Assembly: GCF_905404315.1 (NCBI RefSeq)
Contig: NC_066312.1
Location: 20,075,001 to 20,139,000, forward strand
Length of the DNA stretch: 64,000 bases
Source: Leptidea sinapis
Lineage: Eukaryota > Arthropoda > Insecta > Lepidoptera > Pieridae
Direction of reading: 5' to 3'
The notes under the pieces are model-generated. The model had not been told where the DNA came from, ran no database searches, and saw only the letters and a list, made by a program, of their open reading frames with translations. This document shows positions 57,314 to 64,000 of this stretch, one piece after another (positions within the stretch are counted from its first letter, which is position 1; the number at the start of each line of letters is the position of its first letter). A program made the position numbers and the translations under genes.

Positions 57314-57426
57314 CTCAGCTGGCATCATCCCCATGTGCATACGAGAGCAATAAAGAAGAGAATGGAATAGGCATCAGACCATCAAAATCAAAAGAAGCGT
57401 TGGCAGCTAAGAGACGAACAGATAAG
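57314..57426 (+). CDS. Candidate internal exon of an unknown gene
   Basis: The 113-base segment is preceded by ATAATTACAG (splice acceptor) and followed by GTGAGG (donor after AAG). It is open in one frame and reads QLASSPCAYESNKEENGIGI, then RPSKSKEALAAKRRTDK, ending on a codon boundary. The composition is hydrophilic and basic at the end, unlike the AT-artefact frames around it. No family is recognised and no partner exon was identified, so this is a splice-site-based suggestion only. Confidence 0.3.
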
Positions 57427-58611
57427 GTGAGGATCTACTCCATTATGTTTTCTCAATTAACTGAAACTTTAAGTTGGCCACTGTTATGCTTATAGGGAGT
57501 TTAGAGGCAACTTATGTTACAGCGCGGGCCCACAAGTAAGAAATAACTTATTCGAGTAGTGGAAACTTTAGAAAAAAATAGGTAAAAGACAGTATTTTTT
57601 TAACAAAGATAAATTCGTAGAACTTGTTTGCTGTGCTACCTATTAGGTCCAATTGTAATTAAAATTATGTACATACCTACTTATTGCAATCAATAAGGGT
57701 TTATTATTATTATTTTAAACCCACTTCAACACTCAATTTTGTTAATTGGTTAGTTAAAGTTTAAAAGTTTTTTGGATGTTGACATAAAATTTCGCCTTAA
57801 ATATTTAATTTCAAATTCTATTTCAATAAAGCCAACAAAATATGTAGCTAACTTTATGAATAAAGTGAAAAATGCTTCTTGAGCTTATACTGGTGTATAT
57901 ATTATATTTACTTACTACTTTGTAGCAATCTCGGCTCAAGGAAATGGAAAAGGCTTCAGGCACTTGAAAGAAACCTATCAACAAACTTTATAAAAGTCGC
58001 CATAAGGTTGAAAATGTGCATTTGACTCAAAGATGAATACTGCTGAGTGCTAGAGTAATACTGCATGAAGCTTGTATAAATGTTTACGGAATATAATGGA
58101 ATTCCAGTTTTGTGCTTATGGCTCTCCATTTCAAAAGACGGTTTTATATTTAGAATGTTTTGAAAATACTGCGTAGCTCTATAGAATATTTAACTTAGTT
58201 GCAGAAAATATTATTATATAATATTTACCTTAAAAGTACGCTGGCTACTTGGTACCAATAGCAGAGGTATTACAGAAAGACCTTATGAAAACGTGTAAAT
58301 GTGTACTCGCTCATTATTAAGGTACCATTTGGAAAGAAAGTCACTTATTCCACAGTCTTATTATATATTTTTTACATCAGATGGGCCGAAGTGGAACTGA
58401 TGGATAGTAAAAAACGAACAGAACACTATGGAGGAAGGCCACACGCCAGAATGACATAATAATATCCAAAACCTATGCTGTTTAAAAAATAGTATATCTG
58501 TACATACAATTTCATGCCAACGTGCTACATTTATACACATTATCTGGAAAAAACTGTCGTACCTGCTAGTAATGTGTAATAAATACTCTTATTTCGATAA
58601 ACTTTATTTAA
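57427..58611. other. No gene seen
   Basis: AT-rich; no supported feature. Confidence 0.4.
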
Positions 58612-58672
58612 TGGAAGAAGAGGACAAATAAACGTACGAATGGGTTATCTGAGGGTATTACATCACTACGGC
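58612..58672 (-). repeat. Diverged LINE-A tail scrap
   Basis: TTAATGGAAGAAGAGGACAA and AACGTACGAATGGGTTATCT resemble the LINE-A 3' end in reverse. Confidence 0.5.
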
Positions 58673-58731
58673 CTATAGTCGTAGTACCTCTCCCCTCTGG
58701 TTGGCCTGCATCAGTCATAAGGCAGCACACC

Positions 58732-59247
58732 ATGGAGCTACATAATAAATACTGGACGGAGATGAGTGGATGCAGACAGACAAAAGTGGCTATACCATGC
58801 ATCTCATGCATGTATCAGAGGCTTTCTCGCAAGCTGGGGAAACTCACACGATCAAGATTACGTAAGATATCTCATGTAATAACGGGTCACGGCGTCTTTA
58901 ACAAGCATCTGTTTAATATAGCTGTCACCGAAAGTCCGCTGTGCAGGGCTTGCGTGGAGACAGAAGAGCCAGCCACACACCTCATCCTGGAGTTCCGTAG
59001 TAGGAGCCACATACCGGGCCAAACACCCGAGGTCACCGAGAACTCTCCCCGAGGTCATGGGTGACATCAGAGCTTTGAGTGACTTCCTTGTGGAGTTGGG
59101 ATCGCAAGATTAGCAGCCCAACCCTACCACGCAAAATAGGCGCATAGAAGCCGTTGAGTTGCGGAAAGTAGCCCGTGAATACCTACACCTATATACCATC
59201 AGCTGAACTTCCTACTCGTCTCGTCCCTTATTTTCCATAAAAAAATA
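58732..59247 (+). pseudogene. LINE-B 3' end: RNase H-side C-terminus and shared tail
   Basis: The plus frame reads YWTEMSGCRQTKVAIPCI, then HVITGHGVFNKHLFNI and SPLCRACVETEEPATHLIL, the C-terminal part following the RNase H domain of Jockey/R1-type LINEs, with a C-x2-C...H knuckle whose last cysteine is replaced by phenylalanine. A shift near 59050 leads to DIRALSDFLVELG. The end is IEAVELRKVAREYLHLYTIS, stop, and CAGCTGAACTTCCTACTCGT, CTCGTCCCTTATTTTCC and an A run. That tail is the same as in the dispersed SINE family. 5'-truncated and inactive. Confidence 0.85.
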
Positions 59248-59261
59248 GTCTAATATCTATG

Positions 59262-59430
59262 GTTACATCAAATAATCACAAAAGAATTACCGACCATATA
59301 AAGCGTCAAAAAACACACAATATATGAATTTGAAAACTGAAAACTCATTGGTAAGTTGTTAAGGTTGGCAAGGATCGAACCTTAGGCAAGAGTCAACGAT
59401 TCTACCATTGCGCCGCCAATGCTTCGACTT
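59262..59430 (-). mobile_element. tRNA-derived SINE
   Basis: On the minus strand an A-box-like TTGGCGGCGCAATGGTAGAA and a B box GGTTCGATCC are 30-40 bases apart, followed by CAACTTACCAATGAGTTTTC and a body ending near 59262. Arms do not fold into a full tRNA, so a SINE is the better call. Confidence 0.6.
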
Positions 59431-60094
59431 CTTCAATACATTTATGTAAGCGTAGGTATAGGTCATGCTTAACTCAGCGTGTAACATACACGCAGAGTGG
59501 AATTTAAGCTAACAGTCTTTGGAGATGATAAAATTTGTAAACATTTTTATTTGTATACAATATTTCGATATTACTTATCCTTTACAGACAGATCCTTAAA
59601 ATAGTTAAAAAAACACCTTTGATCACGGCTAAAGTGTAGAGACAACATCAAACAAAGACGTGGCTCTACATATATTGAGACGAACAGCAAATGTTACGAT
59701 AATCATCAGTGAAACTGTTATTGGAATTAGTTTACAAAAACAGAGTACTAAAAATTTAAAAACTACATCTTTGGCATTGGTTATTAGGTAGCTTAAGGTA
59801 CCAGTAAAAATCGTTATTTTTAAATTTTGAGTGTACGTACAGACTCGACACGACTACGATTAAATATAATTAGTTGTATTATTATAATATACGTTTACCT
59901 TATTCTCACATTAATAAATTAAGTTTAAAAATGAAATTTAAAAGTAAATTTTAAAGGTGTGTACAAAGAACTCTTAAGACAGAAATATTTACTTCATCAG
60001 GGCGAGCTCAGTTTGTTACACAGGTTAGTATTATAGGTTACAAGTATTCATTTCTACTACATGCGTTACGTAGTGGTCAAACTATAATTAAGTT
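59431..60094. other. No gene seen
   Basis: No supported feature. Confidence 0.4.
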
Positions 60095-60366
60095 CTTTTT
60101 TTATGACAGTAAGGGACGAGACGAGCAGGACGTTCGGTGATGGTTATTGATGCGCCCTGCCTATTAAAATGCAGTGCCACTCAGGATTCTTAAGAATCCC
60201 AAATATTCTCGCTCGTATTCGCGGTCGTCACCTTGAGACATAAGATGTTAGATCTTATTTGTCTAGTAATTTCACTAGATACGGAGCCTTTCAGACCGAC
60301 ACATAATAATGCTTACATATTACTGCTTCACGAAAGAAAAAGACGCCGTTGTGGTACCCATAAACT
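60095..60366 (-). mobile_element. Dispersed SINE, 5'-truncated
   Basis: T run (60095-60102), ATGACAGTAAGGGACGAGAC, AGGACGTTCGGTGATGGTTA, ACTCAGGATTCTTAAGAATC and CGTTGTGGTACCCATAAACT. It stops at the ATTATGGGTACC region, about 40 bases short of the usual 5' end. Confidence 0.85.
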
Positions 60367-61125
60367 ATCGTTATCAATCATTAATTCGTGTATAAATTCG
60401 CGGAGTTGCAGACGTCTTTAAGTGGGTCAAATAAACGGAATAATTCCGTTACATGTAAACATACAGGCGATAACATAAAAAAATAAGTTTCTCATGCCAA
60501 TTTCAAGGAAATGTTGTTATACAATACAACAAAACTTTAACGCTGGATGACCGACTATAAGGCACAAATCCACTTGAAGCGTTTGGCACGTACAACTTTG
60601 ATCTAATCACATTGTTGCGGATCCAGTGTCTGTGGACGGTTCGATTGCTATGCGAACCATTTCTGTATCTTCTATCACACCTATGATAGCCAGAAGTATT
60701 CTATAGAGCAATTTAAACTGATTCCTGTTGCTGAAATGCCCAAGTGAACTGCATATCATGAACTGAAGTATTAATAAAGTTAATATTTACTTCTAGAGAT
60801 TTAAGGCTCTCTGCGAATTTGTATTAAAAGAGTGGTTGAGGTACATGCATACAACGTTAGTATATTTTTTTTACATCGAATGCGAATCAGCTAAGCATGA
60901 TTAAGATTTTTTTATGTGAATAGATAGCATAGTTTTATATCTAGTAGTGTGAACGTTCCTTTATATGAAATTTGATAGTTGTAAAGCAGTCATAATGATA
61001 ATAAAATGAAGGATCTAATGCTTTTCCCACTTCTTAGTCGTTTCGTAATCGCAGAATCGTGAGCACATGTATAGTGGTATCACATTCCCAGTTCATGTAC
61101 CAAGAATTATTTTCTTAAAATTACG
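60367..61125. other. No gene seen
   Basis: Upstream region of the frame at 61126. No clear TATA box or initiator was identified. Confidence 0.4.
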
Positions 61126-61680
61126 ATGTCCAAGTATTCCTGTTGTGAATCAAGCTTAAGACATGGAGTGCAGTCTCCAGTACCAACCGATACCTGTTTT
61201 CGGGAAGATGCGGATAAATGTATCCTCAGCAAGAGTATTTGCTACCAAAGCGCTGACTCGTCAAGCTCATGCTTAACGTTTACTGCCCCCGTTCACTCCA
61301 CAAACTCTTCTATGAAGCATGAACAACTTACTGCCTTGCCTTCATTACAAGCTGTTCCAGGCAATGACATACAAATATTCCGTGAAAAAATTAACCAAAT
61401 AAAGTCCATGCAAAATCACCTTGACAGTATCAAGCACCTCCAAGTTGATATGATACAAATGAAAACCTCACTGGAAGCCATTCATCGTTCAGTGAACAAA
61501 ATCATAAACAAGATTGTGAAAACAGATTTTGGTCTTGGAATATTTGAATTAGTGCAAACTAAAGAGGATCTCAATCAACTCATACAACGGTTTGAGATTT
61601 TAGAAATGGCACATCGTGATCAAGAACGACGAGCATACAATATACTTGGAATTCCACGGATTATCGACCAAGAACAATGA
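61126..61680 (+). CDS. Unrecognised protein of 184 residues with coiled coil
   Basis: An uninterrupted frame from ATG 61126 to TGA 61678-61680, the longest undamaged one here that is not transposon-derived. Residues 1-50 are cysteine- and serine-rich (six cysteines, including the start MSKYSCC). Residues about 80-165 are a likely coiled coil (IFREKINQIKSMQNHLDSIK, MKTSLEAIHRSVNKIINKI, DLNQLIQRFEILEMAHRD). There is no signal peptide or membrane segment. A polyadenylation signal AATAAA lies at 61784-61789. The frame is open upstream to 61078, with a possible acceptor ATTCCCAG before 61092, so this may be a last exon rather than a one-exon gene. The C-terminus (RRAYNILGIPR) faintly recalls retrotransposon ORF1 proteins, which is an alternative. 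Function unknown. Confidence 0.5.
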   Translation: MSKYSCCESSLRHGVQSPVPTDTCFREDADKCILSKSICYQSADSSSSCLTFTAPVHSTNSSMKHEQLTALPSLQAVPGNDIQIFREKINQIKSMQNHLDSIKHLQVDMIQMKTSLEAIHRSVNKIINKIVKTDFGLGIFELVQTKEDLNQLIQRFEILEMAHRDQERRAYNILGIPRIIDQEQ

Positions 61681-64000
61681 TTTATTTTTCGTATTTGTTG
61701 CCACTGTCGCAGCTATATATATACTACCGCATATTTTTCGATCGATTTTTTATTATTTTGTGGATATGGTCAATCTTTTTTCTAATAAACTTTAACATGT
61801 AGCTCGTTTTTTTTTAAAGATAAGCAATCAAGCAATTGTCAATGTGTGTAGTAAAGTATATGTTAACTTGCCTTGACGATTCTATTTTATCCTAATAAAA
61901 TATATGTTTTTAACAGATTAATTATCAGACCTAGTAACAATACATAATTTTAGTGATCAATATCCTTATATTATTCGTAAAATTATATACTTCCAAATAT
62001 TATTGTGTTTGTAAGCTTTAAAAATGTTGCTTTTCCCTTGCCATATCAACTTAAACATCTAGAGGTTTGGTGTGTATCTACAAGTTTCCAAGAACTTTCT
62101 TTATCGTAAAATTAAACCGCGGAATATACTTCTTAACGAATTTGAATATGGATATACGATATGGATTCCTTCGAAAAAAGCGCGTAATTAATTTTAAAGG
62201 TTAGCAGCGGACGTGAAAAGCCTCTGATCGTATAAGAAGGCATGGGAGGCGGTGACCACCATCAACATGACCCCAGAAAATGTACAAAACTGAAAATGTG
62301 TTACCAAATTAAAAGGAATTGTTAAAAATACGTTTGTGTGGTAAAGGCTTCTGAAATATAAAATATCCTCTTAATTAAACCACAGGCTGGGAATGGAGCG
62401 AACGACGTTGATAAAATTTCTTTTTCACTTCTCATGCTCTGAAATTGCTTATTTGTGCACGATATAGGCTGCACAAAATCGATTTTTGTGCACAATTGCA
62501 CAAAAGGATCTACTCATAAATGTATCTAAAAATTAAGGCAAAGAAAATGAGCCATACAGCTAAACACAATTTTAAAAATTTCAGCGATAGAATTTGCTAA
62601 GTTTTAATATTTTCTTTAATTTATTTGCCTCATGTGTTTTTAAAACATAAAACATATTTAAATTTAAATTCGGTAGGTTATTTAATTAATTAAATATATA
62701 TATATATATATATAACTTACCAAATTAATTCAATAATAGGCTGTATAGGTCTGGAGCCCAAGCCTAATATCAATGTCGTAAGATTTAAAAAAAAAGAGGC
62801 GGGAAAACAGGTATTGTTTTTTTTGTGCGTTTATTAATTTCTTCAAATTTGCTAAAATTGTTAAAAATGTCCATGTTATACTACTGTTTTATTTCCTCGC
62901 AATCGAAATGAAAAGCAGAGTTTATAACTCGTCCACAAAACCTTTTTAACCTCGACATTACTAACAGCCCTCGCCTTCGGCTCGGGCTGCTAAAAGTCTC
63001 GAATAAAAATGGTTGGTTTTGTGCACTCGTTGTAAAATCTACTATTTAACCGCGAAAAAAATAATTTCAAGAAATGTTTCATTCAAAGATTTCATGTCAG
63101 CCGTCAAGATACGATAGGTTCGATATGATTGATGACCTATCAATCATATCCTATACCCCGTTTCATTATAAACAATGCACCGCCTATCGAGTGCAATTTT
63201 AAAATTGACGGAGAATTATAGCATTAAAATGTTAAAATAACAAAGATTAATGAGGTTCCACGATCAAGAATATCAACAACGACCAATATTAAATAAATGA
63301 ATGGTTAATTTTTGATGAGAATCTATGACAAGAATGACAGAAAGCTAGAACTAAATACCCCGTATTTTGTTGTTTTAATATATGTTGAAAAAAATTATAA
63401 ACAAGAAGCAAATATAATATCTGTTTAAATAAAGCATTATAACATGAACATTTTGGTGCAGATTAAAATTACTACAGATATCAGTCAAATACTGGGTAAT
63501 AGCAAAGCTCTAATTGATATCCAATATCGTGTGAGATACTGATGGACGTACCGTTTCCAATGTGAACAGTTTAATACAAAAGTGAGTCAGCTAGTCATGT
63601 TATTTTAAATTTATCATTAGATATGTTACAAATAAAATTCATAATAATGCAATGACAATTCTCTTCGCTACCTCTGCTTCGTTTGACATTAAGAAAAAAT
63701 AGTACGCCCTGAAGACCACGAGACACGACTGAGGTAAAAACTTATTCAAAGCAAGGCTAATAACTTATAATTAACCTTTTTTTGTTCAATATTTAGATTT
63801 TTTTATTATATAACATTTTAATATTTGTATTAATAACTATGGTTAACTTTCCTCTGACTAATGGCGCTCCCTTGGCTAACTCAATCTGTTTTCAACCGAT
63901 CGAGCGTTACATAGCAATAGCATGTAGTCATAGTCATAGTCGAGTTAGCATGACAGCTGGGATTCAATGAATACCCACAAATATAAAACATCGAAACCTT
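61681..64000. other. AT-rich DNA with several repeats, no gene seen
   Basis: Features seen: AATAAA signals (61784, 61894), a (TA)n microsatellite at about 62691-62714, a near-palindrome CAGCCCTCGCCTTCGGCTCG followed by GGCTG near 62966, and a perfect 12-base inverted repeat at 63122-63150 (GATATGATTGAT and ATCAATCATATC). No coding frame is supported. Confidence 0.45.
62691..62714. repeat. (TA)n microsatellite
   Basis: About twelve TA units directly after TTAATTAATTAAA. Confidence 0.8.

Noticed and set aside
62691..62714. The (TA)n run as a transposon boundary
   Set aside because: No inverted repeats or target duplication flank it; it is a simple microsatellite.
1..64000. CRISPR arrays, operons or a bacterial gene cluster
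   Set aside because: No regularly spaced repeats or gene rows; composition, SINEs and LINEs show a eukaryotic insect genome.

Overview
The window looks like intergenic or intronic DNA from a lepidopteran (butterfly or moth) nuclear genome. It is AT-rich, eukaryotic and almost free of long open frames. Its repeats are of kinds I associate with Lepidoptera: a non-LTR retrotransposon family whose 3' end occurs many times, a roughly 300-base SINE ending in a CTCGTCTCGTCCCTTATTTT tail, RTE-like C-terminal fragments, tRNA-derived SINEs and small palindromic elements. The assignment rests on recognition of these repeats, not on a database search; the species is not resolved.

Layout. 0-10 kb: a 3' tail fragment of LINE family A possibly split by an insertion, a hairpin MITE-like element (1981-2297), then the best-preserved element of the window, a minus-strand LINE-A of about 3.35 kb (3377-6735) with one continuous reading frame broken only by three stop codons, followed by an RTE fragment. 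10-24 kb: several SINE copies, a 236-base tandem duplication, two terminal-inverted-repeat elements (17662-18269 and 20066-20247) and a tRNA-derived SINE. 24-29 kb: an element with GTTACCCC ends and a PIF/Harbinger-like element that keeps only what look like the two ends of its transposase. 31-39 kb: a decayed Ty3/gypsy pol fragment, a 5'-truncated RTE flanked by an 86-base direct repeat, a Jockey-like endonuclease fragment and a Tc1-like transposase pseudogene. 41-54 kb: more SINEs, a young-looking GC-rich SINE with a perfect 12-base target duplication, further LINE fragments and an RT fragment on the minus strand. 55-64 kb: a LINE-B 3' end that carries the same tail as the SINE family, a tRNA-derived SINE, and the only frame that looks like an ordinary protein gene (61126-61680, 184 residues, coiled coil, unrecognised). 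A candidate spliced exon lies at 57314-57426.

The parts interact as transposon ecology rather than as a pathway. LINE-B and the dispersed SINE share their last roughly 50 bases, the usual arrangement when a SINE is copied by the enzyme of a partner LINE. No LINE here is intact, so mobilisation would need copies elsewhere. I found no CRISPR array, operon, rRNA or confident functional tRNA, and I do not see an undescribed defence or metabolic system. The most useful leads are the unknown repeat families, the long RTE target duplication, the internally deleted Harbinger and the unrecognised 184-residue frame.
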